64,000 bases of DNA from Macrotrachela quadricornifera (lineage: Eukaryota; Rotifera; Eurotatoria; Philodinida; Philodinidae), in assembly GCA_022393335.1 (NCBI GenBank), contig JAJEKB010020547.1:214865-278864 (forward strand). Reading direction: 5' to 3'. Positions 12,195-23,937 of the stretch are shown here, in pieces (positions within the stretch are counted from its first letter, which is position 1; the number at the start of each line of letters is the position of its first letter). A program made the position numbers and the translations under genes. Under the pieces are notes generated by a model. The model ran no database searches. It was not told the origin of the DNA and saw only the letters and a list, made by a program, of their open reading frames with translations.

Positions 12195-15100
12195 CTAAAA
12201 TAAAAAAAACAAAACAAAATTCGAAAATGAACTGACTTTTCAATCCATTGGTTATAGCTTAAGGCATTGTTGATTTCCGTGCATATGTTCAAATCATAAC
12301 AAAAACAAGATGTGTTCAGAATATTTTCTTTCAAAACGAAATTGCCCGCTCTCTCTCTCATTTATCGTACAAATACATCTATATATATATATATATATAT
12401 TATTTGAATGGTGCATTTGCCCTTTTTTCTCTCTCTCTCTCTCTTTTCTCTGATGATGAAGATGTACATTGAATACGTCTGTTCTGTGTTAAAACAATAT
12501 TTACACCTCATTCTCTTATTGAACGGTCGGACACTATTCAAAAACTTATCATCTTTACAAAAAAGAAAGACTAATGACCAAAGAAAATTATTCTCAAGGA
12601 TATCCGGTCAATGAACATAGGAATAAAAAAAAAAAGAAAAAGATAATCATAATAAATGTCTGTTTCATTTTAGTCAAGATTATTATCTTGGCATCGACAT
12701 ATAACATAAACCTTAAGGCTATAATTAGTGAAAAGCGATCTATGATGGAAGGAGGAGCGATTAGAGAACAATAAAAGTTAAACTATTGTCAAAAGAAGAA
12801 ACAAAAAAAAAAAGGTAAAGATAAAGATCAGAAAAAAATATAACAAATTTCTTCGTTTTTTTCCCTAATAGAAACCTATGAAATTATAATCTTGACGTGT
12901 CTATTTAAGGTTTCGTGCACTTTCATGAAAATTTAAGAGAGTTAAACGATTTAAGCCGACATACAAATACTCTTATGATTGTTCAAAAAGAAGAAAAGAT
13001 AAGAATATAGTGATGAATACTTACAAATAGAACATTTCAACATTGTACTTACTATGACAAAAATAAATTATTTTTAAATTTTTTTTTCTTTTTATAGTTA
13101 ATAATTTATTCTATAATTTACATAAAAATGTGTTGAATATCAACTTCTAAATGTGTTAACATTAGCTAGTACTATATGAATTTCTCTAGTAGTACAATTC
13201 ATATTTGTATTAAATCAAATGAAAGGTCGTATATATATCTACACCTTATTCGTTGTCTTGAATACGCGATAATGAGTCCGAACTGTTCATTGACTACTAC
13301 TAGCAGATGAATATGTATAATAAGTCTTCATTCGAATAGTTCAAGTATGTCTGTTTGTCTTTCAAACGATGATTATATTTGGATAAAAATGAATTGAATT
13401 GACATACCTTACTGATGATGGCGTCGATGTTCATCATTAATACCACTATCGGATGTATATTTAGTATAGTGTATGTATATATGGATGGATATGTATATAA
13501 AGAAGGAAAAAGGATGTTTTCTCTCTCTCTCTCCTTTTCTTTCTCGTTCGTTTGCTAAATGGATGAAATGACCAATGGGCAATTGAAAACAGATGGTGAA
13601 TGACAAACAAATATTGAAGAAAAGAATGAAAATGATGATTGCATCATGGGTGTGCACGAGAAAGTTGTTTTTGACTCAATTAGAAGCTGCTGGTGTTCGA
13701 ATTATTATTTCAAGGTTCATGCTGATTGTTCATTTTTATTTTTCTTTAAACTTCATCTACACCAGACTCTATCGCAGTTTGTTTTCTTTACCAATCATTT
13801 ATAACATACTATAAGAGAAAAAGGTGAAACATAGAAAATTAATTAACTTGATTTCTCTTTTTTTTTTTTCTATTTACATTAATATAAATATCTCATCTGA
13901 TTGCGAATTTAATTGGCTCATTTATATTTATTCGTATATTGATGAGTATATCAACAACAAGTGAAACTGATAAAATGTATAATAGATTATAATTGGAATA
14001 TAGTTTTAATTTGAATCAATTAGATATACTCTATTGAAAAATAAAATACAATTTTATTGAAAGAATATAAAGAATATTCATTTAAAAAGTAAAAAAAAAG
14101 AAAGTAATATAAAAATAGATCAAAAGATAGTAAATTATATTTTGTTATCTTTAGTTCGAATGAAAAGAACAGATGCGTTGCTTATCTCAACTAAATCATA
14201 GGATGTATGATATTGGACAATATTGTTTTTCTTTTATTTCTCAAGAGAGGGACAAGATGCATGTGTCAGTGTCTAGACTCAATCCATGACGGACAGCCCC
14301 TTACGGTGTTTTCTAATCATATATATATATGTCATGCTGTGCTCAACAAATTGTTGATGATCTTCATATTTTTCTTTTTGTTTTCCCAAGAATATAACTA
14401 TCATTTCAATAATAAAACATTTGTCGAATAATCAGAGAAAATGGATTGTAAGTGATAAAATAAGAGAAAATTATCACAATATTCGTTTATTTTTATAAGC
14501 TTTTTTTTTTTCAATGATCTTCGCACATGATTTAATCGTGTGTTGAGATTCTGACACACTCATATGTTTACCTTATATTCACTCTTTTCACACTTAATAC
14601 TACATGATGGAGTGAAGAGTCCATCACACATTGACACTCATCTATATTGAATACGTTTATATAGTTCGCGTGACAAATTATTATTTCAATCATCAATTTA
14701 ATCGTTATAAATTTCTATAATTTGCATAAAGAAAACTAGACTAGAAATAAAGATACTTAAAATGATAAGAAAAATATTCATTTTATTTTTTCTATTTCGC
14801 TTTCCATCTGTTAGATGTTTGGTGATTATCACTATTGAAAATATACATTTTTAATCATCAGATAAATATATATAACTTTGAAATATTGAATGTATTCCAA
14901 TGATTGTTATAATAGAAAAATATACATTCATTTTTATTGTTGTGTTTTATGTGATATGGACATGATTGAAATAATTCAAGAGTAGTGTTAGAGCTATACA
15001 TATAGTTTGTTATAGTTGAAAATTCAACGAAAAATATCATTAAATTTTTTTAACATTGTATCTATATGAGCAGAGATCAAATATGATCATTAATATTTTG

Positions 15101-16354
15101 TGATGCAGAAAAAAAATTGATATACAAAAATGTTTGAACCAGACAGTGGAAGTAAACAAGCTTCGGTAGTGCATTTTGCAGGTATTGAAAACATATCCAA
15201 GTCGTCGGGTTTACAGCGATTTCCTCTGCAACACATATGCATACATTATAAGTTGTCTTCTGTCTTCACTATTTCCGTTTTTTTTAATTTTCATGAAATT
15301 ATGAAAAAGTTAAAACAAATAAAATTCTTTTCTTCATCTAATTAATCATTCGTTTTATTTCGAAATTTACAATATATGAGATTAAATACTGTTTCAAAAA
15401 ATTCATAAATCTTCAAATTTTAACCATTAATAAAAATAAAAATAGAGTAATACTAAATAATATTCTTTTTTGTACTATGTCAATGTAAAAATAAAATCAA
15501 TTAGTATATTGTTAAATAGCTTTAACGATTTCGTTATTAATTCTTTTAGTTGCCTGTTCAGGGTATTTTGCTGTGTATACAATATAGTTTAATTAATAGT
15601 ATAGCATAAATGATGCACCGAAACATTCTGGATTAACGAGGATTAGAAGATGCCATCATATATTTTTCGAACAGGGTTAATGTTATTTGCTATACATATA
15701 TGTTCTATAATTTTTTTCGAATTAGGAACAGTTCACTCAATGAAAAAAAAAAGATTCTGTTTTACTTTCCAGTCTTATAAGAAAGAAAATCGTTTTTTCC
15801 ATAAATTTTCTCGGTACTTCTGATGCTGAAGGTGTAAATGTTAGTAACGACTGGTCGAAGTCACGTTTTCCACAAAACACAATTAATCAACATTTCGCAG
15901 AATTAAGTTTTCAGCCTGTAAAAACTGATATTATTTTATGGAATGAAAATTTTGTCTAACGAAATTTTTTAACAAATTTTCCGTTGATGATAGTCATTTT
16001 CGTTATAACTGTTTGATAGCAAAGATCTTTAGACGTAAAAAACACAGTTTAATTCTGTATTTTTAGGAAAAAGTTAACAAAATTTTTACTGCATGCTTTT
16101 TTTTCAATCTTTTAATTCGCAAAGCTAACAAAATCTTTCAATTGTTGATAGAAGAGGTGTTACACCTCGACTGCACGATTCTTGCCAATGTTGAGAGTAT
16201 ATCTATTTTTCTCTTTAACGGTATATTCATTTCCAATTCTGATATGATTTCAATTTTCAGAAATGAATTTCGAGTTTCTACAATCAAACTCAAAAGCTAA
16301 CACCACTATCGATCATTTGTTTTATTAGTGAAGGAGATCAGATCTGTTCGGGTC
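12195..16354. other. Long A+T-rich spacer with simple repeats
   Basis: Upstream DNA of the cadherin gene. It contains a (TA)n run at about 12378-12400, a (CT)n run at about 12430-12445 and another at about 13520-13535. Open frames here (for example 13409-13657 minus, 13593-13814 plus) overlap each other, are dominated by low-complexity residues and match no family I know. No RNA gene recognised. Confidence 0.4.
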
Positions 16355-16803
16355 CAATGAAAGCCTTCACTGCCAAAGTAACAAATTCAAAATATGAACC
16401 GCTGGTGATGTACAGCGAGCGGGATATTTGAATATTAAAGTATCTACACATGTGCATAGGAGAAAATGTATTTCAAATTTTCAAACGAAAGCTTTAAAAA
16501 GTTTTTATTAAGATTAGATGTTTTGGATCTAATTCTTATATTGTTATAAAATAATGATCATTTGGACATTTTTCTAAGTTTTTTTTAAACTTTCATTTGA
16601 AAATTCAAAACACTTTTTCTTATGCAACTTGACAAGCTTTATCCAACCATCATAAAAAGGTAAAATAAATTCGGCTGAAGTTTTGCACTGTGGGTGTCAT
16701 AGCTACTGTGTAAATACTTTCACATTCAAATATCTCGCTCACTGTACGTCAACAGCCGCTCATATTTTGCAATTTGTTAGTTTGGCAGTAAAGGCTTACA
16801 TTA
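16355..16803. mobile_element. Palindromic non-autonomous DNA element (about 450 bp)
   Basis: The two halves are long imperfect inverted repeats. 16355-16510 begins AATGAAAGCCTTCACTGCC, and the reverse complement of the right end (down from 16803) begins AATGTAAGCCTTTACTGCC. The pairing continues through ACAAATTcAAAATATGA, the ATATTTGAAT block and a TTTTCAAAYGAAAG block, leaving a loop of only some 60-100 bp. No coding capacity. Typical of a MITE or foldback derivative of a cut-and-paste transposon. The superfamily is not determined. Confidence 0.75.
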
Positions 16804-17898
16804 CGTAGAAGTTTGTCATTATCATTCTCTCCATTTTTCATTATAAAAAGTTTCATTTAACTGGACAACCTTTTAGCTGCCATCTTAAATTTGTGCATTG
16901 TTCGTCTTATAAGACATTTTGAAACCCCTTGTTAGATGAAAAACTTAAGACTTGGCACCCATCTTTAGATATTATTTTGATTTGATGAACTTTTCAAGGC
17001 AATCTTTGCCTTAATTAAAATGTGTATCTTAGAGAGACATATGGTTGAGAATGAGTTACTATGAAAAGGAAAAGTTAATAAAAGGCAATGAAAAAAGGTG
17101 GATTGATTTCAACGCATTTTCTTACATTTAAAATTGTCAACTTGATACGACGTGGGAAGATATTCAATATGACAGAAAAAAAAAGATATCACCTTGTTTG
17201 TCTTAAGAAGTCATTTATTGACATATCCTATCTACACATTTTCCTTGACTGCATATAAACAAGGGGGAAAAAAGATATAACAAGGTAATAAACACACGTT
17301 ACTGGTATTAAGTTTGTTCCTTATCAATGCAATTTTGGAGGTTTCTCTTGTTATTTCACACCCTCACCCTCACCCTCACATCCCTCAAGATTTTCTGATG
17401 ATAAAATAACTGTATTAAAACTATCCATTCAGCATTTGTTTCAGACGGACATACTACCGAAGGCAACGTCTTATTTGAGCAGCATCAAACATACAATACG
17501 AAAAAATACAGATTCATCGACATAAATATTCGATTTTTCGAATGATCGGAAAGAAATATTTTTTTGTTTTATATTCAAGTAACGAAGGTGGCAGCTGCTC
17601 CAATCAACATTATAAATGCACATTCGAGACACGTATTATTTAAGAAAATATGAAGTTGACTTTTTTAGTATGGAAAACAAAGATATACTTCTTATTTTGT
17701 ATGAAACCATTAAAAGTGCCTATAGTTTTAATTGTTATTCATCTTGAAAGATGAACATGAACTTGAAAACATATTTTATACTAACACTTGAAATGAAAAC
17801 AAACCATCTAATTAAAAAATTATTAGAGAAACATGCCTTGCGAAGCAAATATTTTTGTAAAGTTTCTCAAAATGAGACCTGAGAGAGTTCTTTTTCAC
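16804..17898. other. Non-coding spacer
   Basis: A+T-rich DNA without coding signal, apart from the C-rich tract listed separately at 17361-17384. The word CAAGGGGGAAA occurs at about 17261, as at two other places in the window. Confidence 0.4.
17361..17384 (-). other. Potential G-quadruplex tract
   Basis: The minus strand carries four GGG runs separated by ATGTGA, TGA and TGA, within a CCCTCA-type short repeat. The spacing satisfies the usual G3 quadruplex pattern, which is rare in a sequence this A+T-rich. It is not the TGTGGG telomere repeat reported for Adineta. Confidence 0.5.
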
Positions 17899-17966
17899 TA
17901 GACATGCACCAGTCCCAGTATGACTGGGTGACTGGGTCCCAGTCCGACTGGACTGGTGCATGTCTA
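17899..17966. mobile_element. Tiny perfect-TIR element, probably a hAT-type MITE remnant
   Basis: A 68-bp unit with perfect 17-bp terminal inverted repeats (TAGACATGCACCAGTCC and its complement) and an internal palindromic (C)CCAGT/ACTGG cluster. The flanking octamers TTTTTCAC and TTTTCTAC match at six of eight positions, which would suit an eroded 8-bp hAT target duplication. The TAG..TGCA-type tip also resembles hAT ends. Assignment tentative. Confidence 0.6.
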
Positions 17967-18725
17967 TTTTCTACCAAATTTTCTTACAACAGTCTATATT
18001 CCAGTTGTTAAAAATCACCTCCTATCACATACGCTTCCAAAACCAAAGGAACGATTCCTCTTCAGGTTACCTTTGATGTCCCAAGAAGAACATAACATTT
18101 ATAGTATCAAGTTAAATCTTTTCCTTGAATATTAGATTACAAAATCAATAAATACAATTATCTATTTTTCATAGCTAAGATGCCGAAAATTTGCATAAAT
18201 TAGGGTGGGGTTGTATACTCTTTTTCCACTCTCGCGGCTACTAGATATCCATTCATGATTTCAGATGTGTCTGAAGAATATTAAAGAAATGAATCAGTGT
18301 TTGCGCAATCTGTTCATAAAGCAAAAACGGGAAATCATGTGATACAATCCCTTATATCAATGTTTCGATAATTATAAATCTTCTTTACAAAATTTCTCAT
18401 TCAAGACAGTTCATTGCGAGAAATGGCTCTTATGAACAGAACAGTATAAGTATTATGACTGAAATAATGTGATTCTTACTGATCAGAAGATTTTTAAACT
18501 AAACAATATCAAAAAAAAAAGTTTGAAGGTTTCCAAGTATAATTTAAGGTATTCACACAGCTAAACATCTTATCAAGTTATGTATATGGGAGTGTTTTTC
18601 AAGAAACGATTTTGGTCTGCTCATTGTCTTTGTTCAAAACTTAACGAATGATTTAATATGTGATCTCTACGGAAATGGCATTCTGTCTATTATTAGACAT
18701 CACTTTCTTTGAAGGCCTTAAAAGT
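17967..18725. other. Non-coding spacer
   Basis: A+T-rich. The last 100-150 bases may belong to the Tc1/mariner remnant that follows. Nothing else recognised. Confidence 0.35.
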
Positions 18726-18990
18726 GAATTTTTACAAGATGATAACAATTCTAAACGCGAGCATCATGCAGCGATCAATTGAGAACACGATACCCAAGTT
18801 CAAGTTCTGTCGTGGCCTACTGCATCATTAGATCAGGACCCTCTTGAAAGTGTTTAGTCAATTATAAAAGATATAATAAACAAAACAAATATGCGAACTA
18901 GAAATAAAAACAGTGTGGAACAAAGTGTCAATTGATTTAGCTGAGATATTAGATGATAGTATGAAATGGTGCAAACATTGCTCATTGGAA
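18726..18990 (+). pseudogene. Tc1/mariner transposase remnant (catalytic core to C-terminus)
   Basis: In one plus-strand frame the sequence reads FLQDDNNSKREHH, then after a stop VQVLSWPTASLDQDPLESV, stop, SIIKDIINKTN. This lines up with the Tc1-like DD34E core: the second Asp in the family's QDNxxxH block, then the WPxxSPDLNPIENxW block, in which the family's Asp-Leu-Asn is here Asp-Gln-Asp, and the catalytic Glu (here in PLESV) with LK following. Three in-frame stops and a later frameshift show it is dead. Only the distal third is recognisable, and no terminal repeats were found. Confidence 0.65.
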
Positions 18991-19568
18991 GCAAATGATT
19001 ATTATACATTACATAAAAATAAAAACACTTAAACAATACTTCTATTTCATAATAAATTTGATATAAAATATTACAGCACAAAACAGGAAAATAGAAGGGG
19101 GGAGAGGACGCTTTTGTTTAGGAATGTATTATACTCATTGCTTTTTTTATACAAGTCTAGTCAGCTGAATTTAATCAATATCTCAAGCAAAAGTGACAAG
19201 GAAAATAGAGAAAATATGTAAATGACGGATTTATTGCAATTGGCCAACTAGTTACCTCTACCGATTGCATAGCCGGTTCTTTTGAAATTTGACATTAAGA
19301 CAGAATGAAACTCATGCTATGATACTACAATGACTTTGTAGACGAAATTGCTAATGAAGGTTGGAAAGAATAACAACATTATAAAAGATATGTTATCAGG
19401 TTCTTTGTTCGTTTTCTCTAAAGTTATCATTTGATCATTTTTTTCATTTATTTGTCACGTCATTTTTTCTCACTATTATTAATAGAAACTAGGTAAAGTT
19501 CGCACTTGAGTATCAAAAAAGATAAATATTTTGTGTAGTGAGAACAATCGAGCAATTCTCCACCAACA
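18991..19568. other. Upstream region of the ART-TPR gene
   Basis: A+T-rich DNA containing a GGGGGGAGAGGA purine tract at about 19097. No coding signal or repeat recognised. Confidence 0.35.
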
Positions 19569-19576
19569 ATATAAAT
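19569..19576 (+). promoter_or_regulatory. TATA-box candidate for the ART-TPR gene
   Basis: ATATAAAT, followed by AGGTG, sits about 130 bp ahead of the start codon at 19701 with a pyrimidine-rich CTCTCAACC stretch 20-35 bp downstream that could hold the transcription start. Position and context fit a core promoter. No transcript evidence. Confidence 0.4.
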
Positions 19577-19700
19577 AGGTGTTTTGATTTCTCTCTCAAC
19601 CTACAGACACAGGTATACACAATTACTACTTAGCGATCCGACAATGAATCACAAGAGCATAAACAGTCATTAGCTAGAACAGAACATTTCCGCATTATCA

Positions 19701-21971
19701 ATGGATACTGTTACAACGACACAAGTAGCAACAACTGCTAATATCAACCATCCACATAGGTGGATTCCCCAGAACTACCTGTTAATCTGGTTCGATGTCA
19801 ATATCAATGAATCAACCAAGGATTTCCAAGATAGGTTGGCGCATTTAAAAACCATTGTTAATCAGGTCAATATTTTTACCAAACGAGATGAATGTATCGA
19901 TTTTCTTACGGATGTTGATGATGTGAAAGTCTTCTTAATAGTAGAGGGTACAATTGCTCAGCAAATGGTGCCCCTTATCCATGATATTCCTCAACTGAAT
20001 GGCGTTTACGTGCACTGTAACAATAAATATTTGCATGAGCAATGGACACACAAGTGGATTAAGATTAAAGGTGTGCACACATCCATTACATCCATTTGCG
20101 AAGCACTGCAAACAGCTGTAAAACAATGTAATCAAGATACCATACCCATAAGTTTTGTCACGGTGAAGGAAGGAGCTTCCAGCCAAGACCTAAATCAACT
20201 GGAGCCCAGCTTTATGTACACTCAAATACTCAAGGATATTCTCCTAAAAATGGAATATGACAACAAGTCCATCAAGGATTTTATCGCTTACTGTCGAAAA
20301 GGTGACTACGGTTCATCAAAAAATATTACTTTATTTGAGGAGAAATACCTTGCTTTCTCACCAATCTGGTGGTATACTTTCCCATCATTCATCTATTCCA
20401 TGCTCAATGGTGCTTTACGTATGCTGGATGCAAATACAATCATCGCTATGGGCTTCTTTTTACGTGATCTTCATCAACAAATCGAAGAATTACATAAAAC
20501 ACAGGTCAGTGGTTTCGAAAGGAAATCCTTTACGGTTTATCGGGGACAAGGTTTATCGGTCACGGATTTTGAGAAACTTCACAAAACAAAAGGAGGACTA
20601 ATATCTTTTAACAATTTCTTATCCACCAGTAAAAACCGAGATACTTCTCTGGGTTTTGTCCAATGTGCTCTAACAAATACTGACATAGTCGGCATTCTAT
20701 TTAAAATGTCAATTGATCCTTCTATTTCGTCCACTCCTTTCGCCCTCATCAAACAATTTAGTTATTTTGAGACAGAAGAAGAAATCCTTTTCTCTATGCA
20801 CACCGTCTTTCGTATTGGCGAAATTATACGAATTGATAAAAACAATCTACTTTATCAAGTGGAACTTACACTAACATCAGATGATGATCAACAGCTTCGT
20901 ACGCTCACCAAACATATACAAGAAAGCGTTCATGGGACAGGATGGGAACGAATAGGTAGTTTGCTGCTTGACATAAAACAGTTGGATAAAGCTGAAGAAC
21001 TCTACAAATTATTACTCGAACACGCACCTAATGAGACGAAGAAAGCATCGTATTATAATCAACTTGGAATCGTTAAGGTTTATCAAGGAGATTATGAGAA
21101 CGCTATCTGTTACTATAAAAAACAACTTGGAATCGGTCAAAAAACTCTTCCACCCAATCATCCTTCATTGGCTATTTCCTACAACAACATCGCTGAGGCG
21201 TATGATAAGATGGGAGAGTATTCGAAAGCACTATCGTTTTACAAAGAAGCCCTTGAAATTAGTAAAAAAACTCTTCCTGTAAATCATCCTAATTTCGCGA
21301 CTTATTACAGCAACATCGCTGAGGTGTATCACAACATGGAAGAGTATTCGCAAGCACTTTCGTTTTGCGAAAAAGCATTTGAAATTGGTCAGAAAACTCT
21401 TCCTAAAAATCATCCTATTTTCGGGGCTTATTACAGCAACATCGCTGTGTTGTATGACAAGATGAAAGAGTATTCGAACGCACTTTCGTTTCACGAAAAA
21501 GCACTTGAGATTGGGCAAAAAACTCTTCCTGCGTATCATCCTGTTTTGGCTACTTTCTACAACAATGTGGCTGGAGTGTATCACAATATGCGAGAGTATT
21601 CGAAAGCACTTTCATTTTACGAAAAAGCATTTGAAATTCGTGAAAAAACTCTTCCTGCAAATCATTGTCATTTGGCTATTTCGTACAGCAATATGGGCTA
21701 CGTGTATTACAACATGGGAAAGTATTCAAAAGCGCTTTTGTTTGACGAAAAAGCACTTGAAATTCGTAAAAAAAGTCTTCCTGCAAATCATTCTCACTTG
21801 GCTGCTTCGTACAACAATATGGGCTTCGTGTATTACAACATGGGAAAGTATTCAAAAGCACTTTCGTATATGGAACGTGCTCTAGACATTTTTCAGAGTT
21901 CATTACCTCCAAATCATCCTAATATCAGAAGTGTGCAAAAGAGTATAGAGTTTGTAAGAAAGAAGTTGTGA
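19701..21971 (+). CDS. ADP-ribosyltransferase with C-terminal tetratricopeptide repeats
   Basis: Intronless 756-aa protein. Residues about 1-190 form an N-terminal region I cannot name. About 195-400 match the arginine-specific mono-ADP-ribosyltransferase fold with the R-S-E signature: Tyr280-Arg281-Gly (YRGQG), Ser308-Thr-Ser310 (FLSTS), and the ETEEEILF block with the catalytic ExE at Glu359/Glu361, so it looks catalytically competent. It should transfer ADP-ribose from NAD+ to protein arginines or related acceptors. From about residue 415 come seven or eight kinesin-light-chain-type TPRs with a 42-residue period (LPxNHPxLAxxYNNxAxxYxxMGEYSKAL), a protein-binding scaffold. No signal peptide or membrane span, so probably cytosolic. 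TATA candidate at 19569 and AATAAA at 21986-21991, 15 bases after the stop. The TPR units are very similar to each other at DNA level, suggesting recent internal duplication. This fusion is, to my knowledge, a much-expanded family in bdelloid rotifers. Acceptor unknown. Confidence 0.9.
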   Translation: MDTVTTTQVATTANINHPHRWIPQNYLLIWFDVNINESTKDFQDRLAHLKTIVNQVNIFTKRDECIDFLTDVDDVKVFLIVEGTIAQQMVPLIHDIPQLNGVYVHCNNKYLHEQWTHKWIKIKGVHTSITSICEALQTAVKQCNQDTIPISFVTVKEGASSQDLNQLEPSFMYTQILKDILLKMEYDNKSIKDFIAYCRKGDYGSSKNITLFEEKYLAFSPIWWYTFPSFIYSMLNGALRMLDANTIIAMGFFLRDLHQQIEELHKTQVSGFERKSFTVYRGQGLSVTDFEKLHKTKGGLISFNNFLSTSKNRDTSLGFVQCALTNTDIVGILFKMSIDPSISSTPFALIKQFSYFETEEEILFSMHTVFRIGEIIRIDKNNLLYQVELTLTSDDDQQLRTLTKHIQESVHGTGWERIGSLLLDIKQLDKAEELYKLLLEHAPNETKKASYYNQLGIVKVYQGDYENAICYYKKQLGIGQKTLPPNHPSLAISYNNIAEAYDKMGEYSKALSFYKEALEISKKTLPVNHPNFATYYSNIAEVYHNMEEYSQALSFCEKAFEIGQKTLPKNHPIFGAYYSNIAVLYDKMKEYSNALSFHEKALEIGQKTLPAYHPVLATFYNNVAGVYHNMREYSKALSFYEKAFEIREKTLPANHCHLAISYSNMGYVYYNMGKYSKALLFDEKALEIRKKSLPANHSHLAASYNNMGFVYYNMGKYSKALSYMERALDIFQSSLPPNHPNIRSVQKSIEFVRKKL

Positions 21972-22182
21972 CGTATTTTTTGATAAATAAATGAAAATCG
22001 TTTTCACTCACTTGACGCGCTCTTGTTTTTAATCCTTCTCACGTTCGCATAGAGAAAAACTCTCTGTAATAATTGAAACACCGAACACCCACGAAAATAA
22101 AAAGAGTAAGAAACCGCAGCTATAAACAATTTTCTCAACTGCAGTTTTCTCTGGTAGCGGTAGCCTGACTATTCATGCAACT

Positions 22183-22284
22183 GGGAAAAATCGTCCCAAA
22201 TCGTTTTTTTTTAATCATGGTTTGAGACGATTTTAAGAAGCTTTATAGACAGTCTACTGACCACGATCTTGCACGATTTTTCCC
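22183..22284. repeat. Short inverted-repeat pair, possible MITE
   Basis: GGGAAAAATCGT at 22183 and its exact reverse complement at 22273-22284 enclose about 78 bp, within somewhat more G+C-rich DNA. Such a pair could be the tips of a very small element, but there is no target duplication and no second copy in the window. Confidence 0.3.
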
Positions 22285-22648
22285 GTAGGTAACCCAATCA
22301 GCAAAGCTGAGTCAGAATATCCAGATTCATCTGAACCTCTACAAAGCTCAGGTGAACTGTCCTTCGAAGGACTGTACAGTGAACTTTTCAAAGTTCTATT
22401 ATAAACATCTTAAGTCATTTTCTAGTGACAGAAATGTTAAGTTATTTTATGAGGTTTTCTTCGGAATAGGAGGGTACGACATTTTCTTTGTCCTTACGTA
22501 TTTCGTTTGTATTTCCAGCAATGTCAAAGACCTAAAAATGTCCACTTTACCCAATATCCGCTGAGAGTATGTGGGACTTAACACGTAGGATTAAATGTTA
22601 TATATATCAGTAGTTATAGAAAAAGAAAAATATGAATATTCAAATGAC

Positions 22649-22930
22649 GGATATTTCTATATTTCAGTGGATTTTTTCGTTCTGTTAAGGATATTTCTTT
22701 TCATATAATATATATTATTCAGATGAATAGAAAGATAGTTTAAATAAAAATAAATAAAGTGGACAAACTTTCATATATATGATGGACAAAGAGATATTTC
22801 TTTATTCCAACGGATTTTGTCTGTTCTGTTGAGCATATTTCTTTTCATATGATAAATTTTATTCGGATGAATAAAAAAAGTAGTCTGAATAAGTTTAAAT
22901 CAGATGGATAAACTATCATATCTGTGGCAA
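22649..22930 (+). repeat. Two-unit tandem duplication (about 140 bp per unit)
   Basis: Unit 1 (about 22649-22783) and unit 2 (about 22790-22930) share the ordered blocks GATATTTCTwTATTyCA, GTTCTGTTRAGSATATTTC, TTTTCATATRATA, CAGATGAATA (CGGATGAATA in unit 2) and a GGAyAAACTwTCATAT end. Substitutions are spread evenly. No coding frame is shared. Flanking DNA 22285-22648 holds nothing I recognise. Confidence 0.7.
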
Positions 22931-23937
22931 GTGAAATTAAAATTTAGTTGACGTTGAAATCATTTATTGTAATACTGATATATAAAGTAGTAAAGCTGTT
23001 TATTGATAATCTTCTTTGAATGTACTTTTTGGCTTATTTATAATAGGTATGTGTTTATATATTTTTATTGTGTGTTGGAAATAGTGATAGCTCATTATTT
23101 TTATGTGCAACTCAATAGTCACTTTAGCAGAACTTTTTATATGTAAGAGTTAATGAGTTTAAATGAACAATCAAATTCGAATGCTAAAGAAACGAGTTTT
23201 TCATCTTTATAAGACAGTATTTTTTGCTTATTAATTGTCACTGTTATTAACAACAACAAAACTAGTTTTCTTGATTCAGTGAAAAATATGTGGTGGTCGG
23301 TTTTGTTAGCAATAGTTTTGCCGATAGATACGCATATATTTTTTGCTATCGATCCTAGAGTTAGAATGAAGAAATACATATTAATGTGTCTCTTATCATC
23401 AAACTGGTTATATCATTCGTTTTGATATTGTTCAAAATTTTAACTTCTCTTAGTTGAATTTTTTCTCCATCAATATATTCAGTTCAATGTAGAGATCAAT
23501 GCCCTTTTATCCATCTAGAAAGATTCATTTAAGTGTTTAGTAAATTTTTGTACAAAGTATTTATACAACTTAAAGCTAAGCATTCGATAAACATATATAA
23601 CAGACTTAGATTGAGAATCTCACAGACATGGATAAAAGACTTCTATAGAGATTTTATTCTGTTCCAGCTAAGAACTTGTCCTAGGATCTTAAGTCTGTGA
23701 AAGTGGACAGGACTCATATATCATATCGAGTAGACCTGAACAATAATAAATGGAAGGATTCTTTTTTATTATACAAATCTGTGATCAAAAAAGATCTTGA
23801 CAGTACAAAGTAAAATAAATCGAAGGGTTTTGTCAAATTTCTTCCTATTCCTTTTCAGAATCTTACAGAACTTTGCGAGTTCAGCGTCTTTGGAAAATCT
23901 ATTCTTGATCTTCACTAGGCTTTTTATGTGAGTGCAT
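22931..23937. other. Non-coding spacer
   Basis: A+T-rich DNA without coding signal. A CACAGAC/GTCTGTG pair about 75 bp apart near 23620-23700 is too short to interpret. Confidence 0.35.

Noticed and set aside
12131..12361. Minus-strand frame upstream of the cadherin start
   Set aside because: Overlaps the cadherin signal-peptide codons in another frame and is low in complexity. No reason to extend the gene into it.
13409..13657. Minus-strand frame ending in a GTATG donor-like site
   Set aside because: Low-complexity Arg/Glu and Ile/His stretches from simple repeats, no partner exon and no recognised domain.
15130..15345. Plus-strand 71-codon frame
   Set aside because: No homology I can see, no neighbouring exon, composition like random A+T-rich DNA.
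21231..21912. Overlapping open frames on both strands inside the TPR array
   Set aside because: Shadows of the 126-bp coding period of the TPR units. They repeat the same words and have no independent support.
23610..23710. CACAGAC/GTCTGTG inverted pair as a transposon end
   Set aside because: Only seven bases, no target duplication and no second copy.
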